Assembly: GCA_039028975.1 (NCBI GenBank)
Contig: JBCCHB010000088.1
Span: forward strand, 3,975-67,974
Origin: JAHBNG01 sp039028975
GTDB taxonomy: Bacteria > Chloroflexota > Anaerolineae > Caldilineales > Caldilineaceae
Direction: 5' to 3'
Length of the DNA: 64,000 nucleotides
Below the pieces are notes generated by a model. The model worked only from the letters and a program-made list of their open reading frames with translations, did no database searches and was not told the origin of the DNA. The position numbers and the translations under genes are program-made. Below, one piece after another: positions 18,932 through 27,654 of this stretch. Numbering within the stretch: position 1 is the first letter of the stretch; each line of letters starts with the position of its first letter.

Positions 18932-18972
18932 AGGGAATTTGTTGTAAGGAATTGTTATAGGGAATTGTTATA
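18932..18972. repeat. Three tandem GGAATT-GTTATA type direct repeats in the tkt leader
   Basis: The unit appears as GGGAATTTGTTGTA, AGGAATTGTTATA and GGGAATTGTTATA in direct succession just upstream of tkt (20-60 bases before its ATG). On the minus strand the unit reads TATAACAATTCC, so each copy also offers a -10-like TATAAC. It could be an operator array or chance slippage. Confidence 0.4.
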
Positions 18973-19050
18973 AAATTGATCTACTTTTTGTGTTAGGCTA
19001 TTGCATAATCTATGAGTCTATGTCCTAGTCGGGTTCCAAACTGTTCAGAT

Positions 19051-19134
19051 TACACCTAGCTTCATTTGAAAATTGTACTTTGGTCTCATTGAGAAAGTTC
19101 TGGAAACCTACAGTTGTCAAATCATCTCTGTATA
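19051..19134 (+). repeat. Family A palindromic repeat, copy A2 (diverged)
   Basis: The left arm TACACCTAGCTTCATTTGAA and right arm TTGTCAAATCATCTCTGTATA keep the family outline and the 84-base length but with many changes, so this is an old copy. Confidence 0.45.
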
Positions 19135-19400
19135 GGAAAAGCCATATAAATAGGGAAGAGCCATAAACGCCACGTCAAAATTGACGACTCAACCCATTCG
19201 GCTTACTATGGCTAGAAATGAGAATATTGTGTATCTTTTGCCGAGATAACTCTATTGTCTATTGTTCCTTGGTGATTGTCAACTTGACATCTGATGTAGG
19301 CTACTTCTATACTCTTTTCCGTTATCCTTTTGAAGGTGTATAGCTATCATTTCTTACCTACAAAATAAAAATTTTGAGTAATTTCGCCTTTTAATAAATC

Positions 19401-20516
19401 ATGATTTTTCAGAAAAAACAACGAAAAGTGATACTACGCGGTGCTGGAATCATGGCAGGCATCGGTGCCAGTCTCGCTGCTTATGCCATCCTGCGCGAGC
19501 CGACCAATGTTCAATTAGATCGGCTGACCATTCAACTACCCTATGCCGACGGGTGCTTACCTGACGATGGGTTGAAGATTCTCCACCTCTCCGATACCCA
19601 CTTTCAAGGCCTCGAATGGCGAGAGCGGAGCAAAATTGAGCGAATCCGACGGCTTACCAAGGGGATAAGCTACGATCTACTCATTCATACTGGAGACTTC
19701 TGGCACAACGAGGCGGGTTTAAAGAATCTACTTGCTTTGTTAGATGTGCTGCCGCCAGCCAAACTCGGTGCATATGGTGTCATGGGAAATCATGACTATG
19801 CTTGTTATAGCCATGCTGATGCCCTGTCTCGCAATTGGGATAAATATCAGACCGTTGTGGGAAAAAATGAGGGTTCAACGATCTCGCAACCTTCTGCATT
19901 CCAGAATAATGGTTACACGGCTGTAGCTCCGCTTATTGAGCGCCAATCCGTTGAGCAACCACCCATCAAGCTCCATGAATATCCGCTTCATGCCTTCCGT
20001 TTTGTACGATACTTTCTAAATATGCCTTTTGAGCTGGAGCGAACCTACTATAACGATACCTACTCGTTGAAAGATAGGTTGGCTTCGCGCGGCGTGACCA
20101 TCTTGGACAATCAATCCGTTCATTTATGCCAGGAGATTGAACCGGGCCGCACCGTTGACCTCTTTCTTGCGGGTGTGGATGATGTTTGTGAAGGGAAACC
20201 ATGCTTGGAAAGCGCGTTTGCTAACGTTCCCAATGACGCACCAGCCATTTTGTTAAGCCACAATCCGGATATATTAGAGGAGGATGCATCTCGTCGTGCT
20301 GAGCTAATTTTGTCTGGGCATACCCACGGAGGGCAAATCGTGCTGCCTCTTCTTGGTGCCGCCCATACTCACTCTGCCCATCTTGGCCGTAAAGAAGCTG
20401 CTGGCTATATGCGCCGGGGGAAGACACAAGTTTACATCTCGCGCGGCATTGGTGAAGGGATTCCCCTACGCTTTGGAGCGGGGCCACAGATCACGTTGAT
20501 AACTGTTAAGGGGTAG
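19401..20516 (+). CDS. Metallophosphoesterase (YkuE-like), membrane-associated
   Basis: A 371-residue calcineurin-like phosphoesterase. The metal-binding motifs are seen in order: LSDTHF, GDFWH, GNHDY and GHTHGGQ. A hydrophobic N-terminal stretch (about residues 12-28) preceded by basic residues suggests a signal anchor. Between GNHDY and the last motifs lies an insertion of roughly 80 residues not usual in the family. Relatives act on phospholipid head groups or nucleotide sugars. It stands alone on the plus strand and is followed by a strong hairpin at 20610-20654. Confidence 0.82.
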   Translation: MIFQKKQRKVILRGAGIMAGIGASLAAYAILREPTNVQLDRLTIQLPYADGCLPDDGLKILHLSDTHFQGLEWRERSKIERIRRLTKGISYDLLIHTGDFWHNEAGLKNLLALLDVLPPAKLGAYGVMGNHDYACYSHADALSRNWDKYQTVVGKNEGSTISQPSAFQNNGYTAVAPLIERQSVEQPPIKLHEYPLHAFRFVRYFLNMPFELERTYYNDTYSLKDRLASRGVTILDNQSVHLCQEIEPGRTVDLFLAGVDDVCEGKPCLESAFANVPNDAPAILLSHNPDILEEDASRRAELILSGHTHGGQIVLPLLGAAHTHSAHLGRKEAAGYMRRGKTQVYISRGIGEGIPLRFGAGPQITLITVKG

Positions 20517-20609
20517 CACACAATGGCACTCTACGGCGATGAGCACCTGATTCAGTAAATCTGAAGCTTGCTAGGACGTTATGGTCCGCTAATGCACATA
20601 CAGTGTCTC

Positions 20610-20654
20610 AAAACGGGAGAACATCCCCATCATCATGGGGACGGATCCCGTTTT
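20610..20654 (+). terminator. Nested hairpin downstream of the metallophosphoesterase gene
   Basis: Outer arms AAAACGGGA (20610-20618) and TCCCGTTTT (20646-20654) enclose inner arms CCCCAT (20624-20629) and ATGGGG (20635-20640). The TTTT end gives a short U-run on the plus strand. It lies about 95 bases after the stop codon. The outer arm also resembles the unit of the tandem repeats at 33785. Confidence 0.5.
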
Positions 20655-20799
20655 CACATGGGCCAGAGCTGATCTAGCCATCTATATAAGAGTAAGACAA
20701 AAGTACTATAGACTCTGAAGGGCGAACTCACTATAATAATATCCATACGCACCCAATTGAACAGAAACTTATCCCTCAGCGGCAGTAGGAATTACGATT

Positions 20800-21279
20800 A
20801 TGGATATGCCCTTTCGCCAAGAAGACGGCGGTCATCGAAGGATTACTCATAGCATGGCTGAAGACGTTCCTGCGAATAAACAAGCACCCTTAAATACATT
20901 GAAAATTTTAGTTGTAGAAGATAACTTAGTTAATCAAAAAGTTGTGTTAGCGCTTTTAAAGAAGAGTGGCTACCATGCCGATGTGGCTGTGAATGGTGTT
21001 GAAGCCCTAGTTGCGCTTCGGGAAAGACCCTATGATTTGATTCTGATGGACATCAATATGCCAGAAATGGACGGTGTGGAAGCGACTCAGCATATTCGCA
21101 CAGAGTGGCCTACTAGCGAACAGCCTCATATTATTGCTGTAACGGCCAATGCAATGAAAGGGGATCGGGAGAGATTTCTTGATGCTGGCATGGATGACTA
21201 TGTGAGTAAACCCATTCGCTACCCGTTGTTGCTTGAGGCGTTAAATAAAGCTGTTACAAAAATTGTGGCGAATACTTAG
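20800..21279 (+). CDS. Single-domain response regulator (CheY-like receiver)
   Basis: A 159-residue protein consisting of a 35-residue polar leader and one receiver domain. Key residues are visible: acidic pocket Glu40-Asp41, phospho-acceptor Asp84 in LMDINMPEMDG, Thr115 and Lys137 in VSKPI. The VVEDNLVNQKV start and VTANAMKGDRE stretch are typical of receivers at the C-terminus of hybrid sensor kinases, but no kinase or output domain is attached. It may be a stand-alone relay protein or the remnant of a hybrid kinase. An in-frame ATG at 20854 is a possible alternative start. It is tail to tail with ruvX. Confidence 0.82.
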   Translation: MDMPFRQEDGGHRRITHSMAEDVPANKQAPLNTLKILVVEDNLVNQKVVLALLKKSGYHADVAVNGVEALVALRERPYDLILMDINMPEMDGVEATQHIRTEWPTSEQPHIIAVTANAMKGDRERFLDAGMDDYVSKPIRYPLLLEALNKAVTKIVANT

Positions 21280-21310
21280 AATTTTAACTTTTCTTTGCAC
21301 TATGCTCTTA

Positions 21311-21340
21311 TTCTATTCACCCCGTTTCTATTCACCCCGT
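21311..21340. repeat. Two adjacent 15-base direct repeats at the end of ruvX
   Basis: TTCTATTCACCCCGT occurs twice in a row (21311-21325 and 21326-21340). The second copy encodes the stop and last codons of ruvX; the first copy contains the same would-be stop. This looks like a local duplication. Confidence 0.7.
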
Positions 21341-21798
21341 GGCGGTAAGTCAATGCGGCCGAAGTCTTGCGGATCCCCTCTTTTTTTACACGCTAGATAG
21401 TTCTGCAAAATGATGACCGCAGCCAATGCATCATCATCATACTCGGAGAGATTCTTCTCAGCCATTAGTTCTTGCGCAGCAAACGTAGTAAGTCGTTCAT
21501 CCCAAAGGATGATGGGCAGAGGATGCGGGCAGAGAACGCGAAGCGCGTGAGCAAGCCTCATTGCCCATTTACGAACAGTTTTAGCCTGGGGACCTTCACT
21601 GCCATCCATATTGAGAGGTAAGCCGCAGAGCACAGATTGAATCTCCTCTTCTTGCACAATCTGAGCCAATCGAGCAAAATCATCGCGGCGAGTGCGCCGC
21701 TGAATTGTGGTAATAGGACGAACTGTGATGCCCAACGGATCACATGTTGCAACGCCGATACGAGCAAGTCCTACGTCCAAAGCGAGAAGTTTTTCCAT
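21328..21798 (-). CDS. ruvX: Putative pre-16S rRNA nuclease / Holliday junction resolvase-like protein (YqgF/RuvX)
   Basis: A 156-residue RNase H-fold protein of the YqgF family, which matures the 5' end of 16S rRNA in Escherichia coli. The first strand LLALDVGLARIGVA carries the catalytic Asp. The middle has CGLPLNMDGSEGPQA, and WDERLTTFAA carries the second acidic site. The late YDDDALAAVIILQNYL helix has the third. It is downstream of alaS on the same strand, as in many bacteria, with a baseplate-J-like gene between. Confidence 0.9.
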   Translation of the reverse strand: MEKLLALDVGLARIGVATCDPLGITVRPITTIQRRTRRDDFARLAQIVQEEEIQSVLCGLPLNMDGSEGPQAKTVRKWAMRLAHALRVLCPHPLPIILWDERLTTFAAQELMAEKNLSEYDDDALAAVIILQNYLACKKRGDPQDFGRIDLPPRGE

Positions 21799-22141
21799 AG
21801 TGCTGCAAGGCTAACCAACGTACGGTTTCACACGGAGCCGAGTATATACTTCGTCAGATTACAGTGAGGAACGAGAACACAGAGGTTCACTGACGCATTC
21901 CCGTTGGTCGGGAGTGCGCAGAGATTCACGGAGACTCTCTTCTCTCATTGAAGCCGTTCTCGGTGTAGCTCTGTACCTTCTCTGAGGCACTCTGTGTATT
22001 GCAGAAAAGTTTTGCCCCAACTCTTGACCAATCCACTCAGAAAAATTTCGCTTTGAAAAATTCCACTTTGAAAAATTTGAAGAAGGAAGGACGAAACTAT
22101 TCAGGCTATCAATAGGTTTAGAATGAGGTACAAAACAGTGG
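21799..22141. other. Intergenic region with a degenerate CACAGAGG-type repeat and a family B-like element
   Basis: 21868-22000 contains scattered CACAGAG, CAGAGATTCACGGAGA and CTCTGTG words in both orientations. They resemble the accrued 'CTCTGTG' intergenic repeats that I recall from several environmental bacterial genomes. 21994-22115 has a family B-like outline. No coding frame is convincing. Confidence 0.4.
21994..22115. repeat. Family B-like repeat, copy B2 (diverged, with internal repeats)
   Basis: The left arm TTGCAGAAAAGTTTTGCCCC and right arm GGAAGGACGAAACTATTCAGG match the family outline only partly. The interior has three TTTGAAAAATT-like units in a row (about 22037-22079). Confidence 0.4.
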
Positions 22142-23722
22142 TTATGGCCGGCTCCCCTGGTAATTGATGCGTACCTGAATGCGACTTTGAATCGTTGGCA
22201 AAGTAGGGAGGAGTTCGGGATCGCGATAAATCTGTGGTGCACTCGCCAATAGCCAACGATTCTGAATTAAGTCGGTCGCCTCCTCAGGTCGTGTACCTGC
22301 TACTAGGTTCCGTACTTCCGAGGGATCGACTGGAATAACATAATCACCCTGTACAGTAAGATCAAACGAGACCGTGCGCCCATTGTTTGTCGTCCCAGGA
22401 TTGCGCTGAAAGCTCAATGTCTCTGCCACCAGTTGTCCCCGCGCGGGAATCTGTTGCTGGATTGCGCTCAGTGCTGCTTCTTCAATAATCCCTTGGTCAA
22501 CAACAAATCCTCTGGCCAACAGTCGCAGGTTAAGTCCTAGCTCGTCAGCCTCTTCATCATCAAATTGGGTAAATGTTTGAGCAATGACAAATGTCTGAAT
22601 AGCCTCGGGAGACATCCATTCACCTGGTGCCAAATCGGCCAGGAGCACATCCTTTGCCTTGCTTTCGGCTAGAGCCGTTGTACTTTCCAGTAGTGCCTGT
22701 CGATCTGCGGCCGTGACAACCGGAACTAGCTGAGAACCACCTCCATACATACCTGCGCGATTGGTTACGCTTGTGCGAAAGCTCAGTGCACCACTGACAG
22801 TGTTGATTGTGTTGGCCAAAACGTTGCTCCCAAAGCCTGGCTCAACCGATTCTACCTCTACATCCACTCGCTGACCTAGACCGCCTGGAAGTTCTACTTG
22901 ATATTGGGTTGTGAACCGAACTGGCGTCCCTGTGCTAGTGCTGACTACGGTACCTTTGGGAATTGTAGCACTGCGGCTGGTCAAATTGCTAAAGGTAACG
23001 GTACCACGAGCCTTGACTGACGCTTTTTGGCGGCTTCCAGATGTGGCGATGGTGCCAAATTCGTCTATATTTTTCTCTACCAATTGGGCTGGGATCAGTC
23101 CGAAATCTAGATCAGGCCCATCCAGGCTGGGGTCGGCGGTCAGTTCAACAACGACCTCCAAAGGGGCTTGGCCAGGGATGAGTGTAATGGTGGCCGCAGG
23201 CAACACGTAAAAGGCAAAGGCCAGAAGCAATACCCCAATCATACCACCCATGATTGTATTACCTAGCCAGCGTACCCAGATAGGCATCGGGCGGCGGAAG
23301 CGCTCCTCTGCCTCAATGCGGCTCTGCCTAGAGCGACGAACCCGAGGTCGATTGATGCGCTCGACAATCTCGTCTCGTCGCCAGTGAGGGGCCTCTGGTA
23401 GCCCAACATCAGGCTGCTTTGGATCGACGAGTGGCATTAGAGGTTTCATCTGCCAGCGGCTATTGAAGGCTTGATTCGGTGAATGGAAAACAGGGATGCC
23501 GGTTTGCCTAGCTGCCCGCCTAGTCTCTGCATGGGTTGTGACTAGGGCAATATCCATCTGAAGGATCTGGGCCTGTCGTTGGAGAAGTCTCATTCGAGCC
23601 ATGTTATCCAATTCAGACCAGCCCGATGGCAACTCAAGTACAACCTGAGCTTTTCTCAGCCGAGGTAACATCCGGCGTACCGTCTCTGCCGATGAATCAG
23701 GATCGATTTGGTATAGTTCCAT
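22142..23722 (-). CDS. Membrane protein with baseplate-J/gp47-like domain
   Basis: About 526 residues from ATG 23722; an in-frame TTG at 23776 would add 18 residues and overlap alaS. The N-terminal 130 residues look cytoplasmic (LRKAQVVLELPSGW, then a receiver-like VTTHAETRRAARQTGIPVFHS). One membrane helix lies at about 150-172. The rest is outside, with the sequence pattern TVTFSNLTSRSATIPKGTVV and a TAADRQALLES helix that I associate with baseplate J/gp47-like domains. Such proteins occur in Chloroflexota without any phage tail context. The gene is between alaS and ruvX, a normally tight pair. Function unknown. Confidence 0.6.
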   Translation of the reverse strand: MELYQIDPDSSAETVRRMLPRLRKAQVVLELPSGWSELDNMARMRLLQRQAQILQMDIALVTTHAETRRAARQTGIPVFHSPNQAFNSRWQMKPLMPLVDPKQPDVGLPEAPHWRRDEIVERINRPRVRRSRQSRIEAEERFRRPMPIWVRWLGNTIMGGMIGVLLLAFAFYVLPAATITLIPGQAPLEVVVELTADPSLDGPDLDFGLIPAQLVEKNIDEFGTIATSGSRQKASVKARGTVTFSNLTSRSATIPKGTVVSTSTGTPVRFTTQYQVELPGGLGQRVDVEVESVEPGFGSNVLANTINTVSGALSFRTSVTNRAGMYGGGSQLVPVVTAADRQALLESTTALAESKAKDVLLADLAPGEWMSPEAIQTFVIAQTFTQFDDEEADELGLNLRLLARGFVVDQGIIEEAALSAIQQQIPARGQLVAETLSFQRNPGTTNNGRTVSFDLTVQGDYVIPVDPSEVRNLVAGTRPEEATDLIQNRWLLASAPQIYRDPELLPTLPTIQSRIQVRINYQGSRP

Positions 23723-23798
23723 ATTTGTTGGCCGATCGGTCGATTGGTCGATTGGTTGAGAGTCGGGTACCGACAAGCAGACAAACAGACCATCAAAC

Positions 23799-26513
23799 CT
23801 ACTTCTTCAAATTCGCCCTCACCCATTCCGGAACGCTTGCTAAGGCCTCACCTAATTTCTCAGCATCTTTACCACCGGCTTGGGCCATATTGGGACGCCC
23901 GCCACCGCCGCCCCCAACGAGTTGTGCTGCCTCGCGAATCATATTTCCTGCGTGCATTCCCCGCTTGATTAGGTCATCTGTCGCTGCGGCAACCAACATG
24001 GGTTTCTCATTAATGACAGATCCGACCATCACAACGCTACTGCCGAGCTTGTCGCGGAACCAGTCAGTCATTTCTCGCATGGTATTAACGTCTGCTGCGT
24101 CTACTTGGACAGCAAGAACGTTAGCATCCTCTACCTGAATCGCCTTATCGAGTAAGGTTGCACTCTCGTCTTGGGCTAACCTCTTACGCAACTGGGCCAC
24201 CTCTCGCTGTAGCTCCTGGTTCTGGGCGCGCAGTTGAGTGACCGCATCTCCCACATCATCGGGCTTGGTGTTGAGCAGATCGGCTAAGCCGGCAACCATA
24301 TGAAAGCGATCCCCAATCAATTGCTCTGCAAAACGCCCTGTTACGACCTCTAAACGGCGTACACCAGCAGCCACACTGCTCTCATTTACCAGCCGAAAGC
24401 TGCCAATCTCAGCCGTCGAATCCACATGGGTGCCACCGCAGAGCTCCATACTGACTGGCTCGTCCTGCCACTCATTCTGCTCACCAAAGCTAACGACCCG
24501 TACCTCATCACCGTACTTTTCGCCAAAGAGGGCCATAGCTCCTTCGTCAACAGCCCGCTGGTAGGATGTCCAACGAGTCTTTACATCAAAATTGGCTAGC
24601 ACAATATCGTTGGCATATCCCTCAATCTCGGCCATGTCTTCTTGGGTAAGGGGCTGGCCATGGCTAAAATCAAAGCGTAGCCGATCTGGAGCGACGAGGG
24701 AACCTGCTTGATGTACGTGGTTGCCTAGCTGCTTGCGAAGTGCAGTATGAAGTACATGGGTACCGGTATGATTACGCATGATGTCCCAACGCCGCTCGGT
24801 ATCGATGGTGGCTCGCGCCGGATCGTGGAGCTTGATGGTCCCGCTTGTCACCTCGCCAACATGAACGACTAGTCCAGGGATAGGGCGATGCATATCAGTA
24901 ACCACTACTGACCAGACAGGTTTGTCAAAATTCTCGGGGAAGTAGTATATCTCACCTGTATCGGAGACTTGGCCACCACTTTGTACATAAAAGGGGGTTT
25001 CAGGCAGAATCACTTCTACCTTACTGCCTGAATGGGCTTCATCTACGGCCTCTCCATTAACCAGAATACCTACAACCATCGTATCCGTCTCATCGAGGCT
25101 CTCGTAAATGAGGTGCTTGACACCCTCGTTCTCAACAAGATTCTGTTCCCTTAGCGTTTGAAGCAACCGGGTATAAACAGAGACATCCTGACGACCTGTT
25201 TCTTGTGCACCCGCACGACTCTGCTCTTTTTGGTGTGCCAAGGCTATTTCGAAGCCTTCCTCGTCGATGGTGAATCCATTCTCTTCAACCACATCCCGAG
25301 TAAGGTCTAGAGGAAAACCAAATGTATCCCACAGGAAGAATGCTTCGTTACCTGGAATCACCGTCTCATTCTTCTTGCGTAGCTGGGCCATTAGCTCATC
25401 CAACTGACCCAATCCTGTATCAAGGGTCCGCTGGAAGCGTTCTTCTTCGGCAGTGATGTTCTCTAGGATAAATTCGCGCTTGGCAGGCAGGTCTGTATAG
25501 TGGTGGCCCATCTCAGCAATGACCGTTTCTGCTAGCCGGGCCAAGAACGGTTCTTCAACGCCGATGAGCTTGCCAAAGCGGGCCGCACGTCGCAAGATCA
25601 TGCGGAGAACGTAGCTGCGCCCTTCGTTGCCAGGCAACACACCATCGCCCATCATAAAGGTTGTGGCTCGAGCGTGATCAGCAATGGCCCGATAACGGTA
25701 AAGGTTCCCCTGCCGCTCATCATCACTCTGGCCAGCCAACTCTTGGATTCGATCCATGATAGGCGTGAAGGCATCTGTATCGTAGTTGTTATCCTTGTGT
25801 TGGAGAATGCTGGCCAAACGCTCCAAACCGGCCCCCGTGTCAACGCTTGGGGCGGGTAGAGGCGTTAACTCACCATCGCTATTCTGGTCATATTGCATAA
25901 AGACCAGATTCCAGATCTCCAAATACTCGTCATCTACGTTGACACCTTCGGGTACCTGCTTTTCCAAATCGCCCCAATAGTAATGAATTTCAGAACAGGG
26001 GCCACACGGCCCTACGTCGCCCATAGACCACCAGTTATCTTTTTCCCCAAAGCGAAGAACTCGATCTGGGGAAGCACCTGTCTCGATCCAGAGCTTTTCT
26101 GCCTCATCATCATCGGTATAGACGGTGAACCAGAGCCGCTCAATTGGCAGTTCTAACTCATGCACAAGTAGATGCCAAGCCCATTGAATTGCTTCCTTTT
26201 TGAAATAGTCTCCAAAAGAGAAGTTCCCTAACATCTCAAAGAAGGTATGGTGACGAGGGCTAGGACCAACGTTTTCCAGATCATTGTGTTTGCCGCTAAC
26301 TCTCATACATTTCTGGCTTGTCGCAGCGCGATTGTAGGGACGTTTTTCCAATCCAAGGAAAACATCCTTAAATTGGACCATGCCCGCATTGATCAAGAGT
26401 AGCGTTGGGTCATTGTTGGGTACCAAACTGCTACTATCCACGGTCTGATGATTAAGTTCGCCAAAATAGTCGAACCAAAGCTGGCGGATTTCGTTGGTTG
26501 ATAGGCTTTTCAT
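23799..26513 (-). CDS. alaS: Alanine--tRNA ligase
   Basis: Class II aminoacyl-tRNA synthetase that charges tRNA-Ala; 904 residues, full length. The catalytic domain begins IRQLWFDYFGELNH, with the SLVPNNDPTLLLINAGM motif near residue 35. The editing domain shows its zinc ligands in HTGTHVLH (about 583-590) and CGGTHV (about 690). The C-terminal C-Ala domain has VGGGGGGRPNMAQAGG. AGGGACT lies upstream of ATG 26513. It starts a minus-strand group alaS - baseplate-J-like - ruvX. Confidence 0.97.
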   Translation of the reverse strand: MKSLSTNEIRQLWFDYFGELNHQTVDSSSLVPNNDPTLLLINAGMVQFKDVFLGLEKRPYNRAATSQKCMRVSGKHNDLENVGPSPRHHTFFEMLGNFSFGDYFKKEAIQWAWHLLVHELELPIERLWFTVYTDDDEAEKLWIETGASPDRVLRFGEKDNWWSMGDVGPCGPCSEIHYYWGDLEKQVPEGVNVDDEYLEIWNLVFMQYDQNSDGELTPLPAPSVDTGAGLERLASILQHKDNNYDTDAFTPIMDRIQELAGQSDDERQGNLYRYRAIADHARATTFMMGDGVLPGNEGRSYVLRMILRRAARFGKLIGVEEPFLARLAETVIAEMGHHYTDLPAKREFILENITAEEERFQRTLDTGLGQLDELMAQLRKKNETVIPGNEAFFLWDTFGFPLDLTRDVVEENGFTIDEEGFEIALAHQKEQSRAGAQETGRQDVSVYTRLLQTLREQNLVENEGVKHLIYESLDETDTMVVGILVNGEAVDEAHSGSKVEVILPETPFYVQSGGQVSDTGEIYYFPENFDKPVWSVVVTDMHRPIPGLVVHVGEVTSGTIKLHDPARATIDTERRWDIMRNHTGTHVLHTALRKQLGNHVHQAGSLVAPDRLRFDFSHGQPLTQEDMAEIEGYANDIVLANFDVKTRWTSYQRAVDEGAMALFGEKYGDEVRVVSFGEQNEWQDEPVSMELCGGTHVDSTAEIGSFRLVNESSVAAGVRRLEVVTGRFAEQLIGDRFHMVAGLADLLNTKPDDVGDAVTQLRAQNQELQREVAQLRKRLAQDESATLLDKAIQVEDANVLAVQVDAADVNTMREMTDWFRDKLGSSVVMVGSVINEKPMLVAAATDDLIKRGMHAGNMIREAAQLVGGGGGGRPNMAQAGGKDAEKLGEALASVPEWVRANLKK

Positions 26514-26727
26514 AGTCAGTCCCTATTCTGGGGTTGCTCTGAGAACCGATCTTCTCAGCTCGTGTAAGGCTCTTCCAAGAAATGAGCGTTCTAGAGAAAT
26601 ACCGGTGCCTTTTCTCAAATAGCCCTAAATATAATTTTAGAGGGGAATGGATAAAATTCCCGAACAACTAATTTTATGTGATGGTTTAGTGGGTGTCAAA
26701 ACAACGGAGTGATCGCAGCAACCTAAT

Positions 26728-26813
26728 TATACTCAGCCCCATTTGAAAACTGGAATTTGGTCTCTAATGTAGAAGCTGCGGAATACTATGATTTTCAAAA
26801 CGACCGTAGTTTA
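26728..26813 (+). repeat. Family A palindromic repeat, copy A3
   Basis: The left arm TATACTCAGCCCCATTTGAA and right arm ATTTTCAAAACGACCGTAG are close to the family consensus. The centre has TCTCTAATGTAGA, as in other copies. Forward orientation. Confidence 0.65.
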
Positions 26814-26950
26814 ACATTAAAATTTAAGACTAGATGCCGTCAACGCGAAAGAGATCCGCTGAAATAGGCGTCTCTACTAACAAGGCGAGCTCATGCCAAC
26901 AATACCGGTCTGGCTTTTACGATTATTTAATGATTACAGTCTAAACTAGG

Positions 26951-27037
26951 TATTATCGCAAGCTCCGCTTAAAGATCGAAGTCTAGGTTCCCTATGGAGG
27001 CTATGGAAAGCTTCGGTTTTCAAGACGCCCCAGCATA
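26951..27037 (+). repeat. Family A palindromic repeat, copy A4
   Basis: The left arm TATTATCGCAAGCTCCGCTT is diverged and the right arm GGTTTTCAAGACGCCCCAGC is better kept. The inner arms ATCGAAG and CTTCGGT still pair, which supports conserved hairpin structure. Confidence 0.55.
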
Positions 27038-27300
27038 ATCGCAATCTGAACCCGTGGTTCGCAAAGTGAATGAGGGCTTATTTGGTTCTCCATGTTTACC
27101 GTAAGCAGAGTCGAGAATGACATTACGGGCGACTGAAAATTATCAAATCGTTGAGTTTGCGTAACTTTTTAGACCGGGTTTCGTCTACAATTTATAGCTA
27201 TAGAACTTGGTTCTACCAAGTCACTATATCGGTGTTAGCATCTGAATTAGCAATGAATGTGGTCCTATCTGTTTTCGTTGCAAACCCGCTGCTTCTCACG

Positions 27301-27385
27301 GATACTCAGCTCAGTTTAAAGACCGTTCTTTGGTTACCCTAGTGGAGTCGTGGAAAAGTACGATTTTCAAACCGACCGCAGTATA
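27301..27385 (+). repeat. Family A palindromic repeat, copy A5
   Basis: The left arm GATACTCAGCTCAGTTTAAA and right arm ATTTTCAAACCGACCGCAGT match the consensus well; total length 85 bases. It is the third copy within 660 bases. Confidence 0.62.
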
Positions 27386-27654
27386 GTTCACCTCAGTAAA
27401 ATTTTGAATAGCAGCCGCGCGACTTCACGCAAGTAGCGGAATTTGTTCTTTAGATCATCCAAATAATTAGGTAAGCGCAGGGTTGATATTCCCTGAAGCC
27501 TGTTTCATTCTACCCAAGGCAATCGGGAATACCATCTTTGGGATTATTTGGGTTACGTTATTTTTAAGTGCTCTTACCGGATAATACCTAAGCATTGCTA
27601 ACGCTTTCACAAAGTTAAATTCATCTTGCGTTTCGTATGAAAGGAAAACTGACA

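Larger units (their letters stand above)
18912..19400. other. Divergent intergenic region between tkt and the metallophosphoesterase
   Basis: A 489-base non-coding stretch. It holds short direct repeats next to tkt (18932-18972) and family A copy A2 (19051-19134). The rest (19135-19400) is A/T-rich without a clear promoter pair or hairpin. Promoters for both flanking genes should be here but no strong -35/-10 match could be named. Confidence 0.5.
26514..27654. other. 1.1-kb divergent intergenic region with three family A repeats
   Basis: Lies between alaS (minus) and the LysM gene (plus). It holds family A copies A3, A4 and A5. The 269 bases from 27386 to the LysM start are a leader without a recognised riboswitch; the conserved CGACAGCTAACC-type end of the cyclic-di-AMP (ydaO) riboswitch is not present. 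Open frames here, such as 27151-27342, lack coding character and run through repeat A5. Confidence 0.55.

Noticed and set aside
22142..23722. Prophage or contractile injection system
   Set aside because: Only a baseplate-J-like fold is seen; no sheath, tube, portal or other tail gene is in the window.
26514..26727. Possible T-box leader upstream of alaS
   Set aside because: No T-box sequence (TGGNACCGCG type) or antiterminator hairpin was found.
27151..27342. Plus-strand 63-codon frame
   Set aside because: It starts with an unusual codon, has no ribosome-binding site and runs into family A copy A5.
27386..27654. Possible cyclic-di-AMP (ydaO) riboswitch before the LysM gene
   Set aside because: Gene context is right but the conserved CGACAGCTAACC-type end and the paired core are not present.
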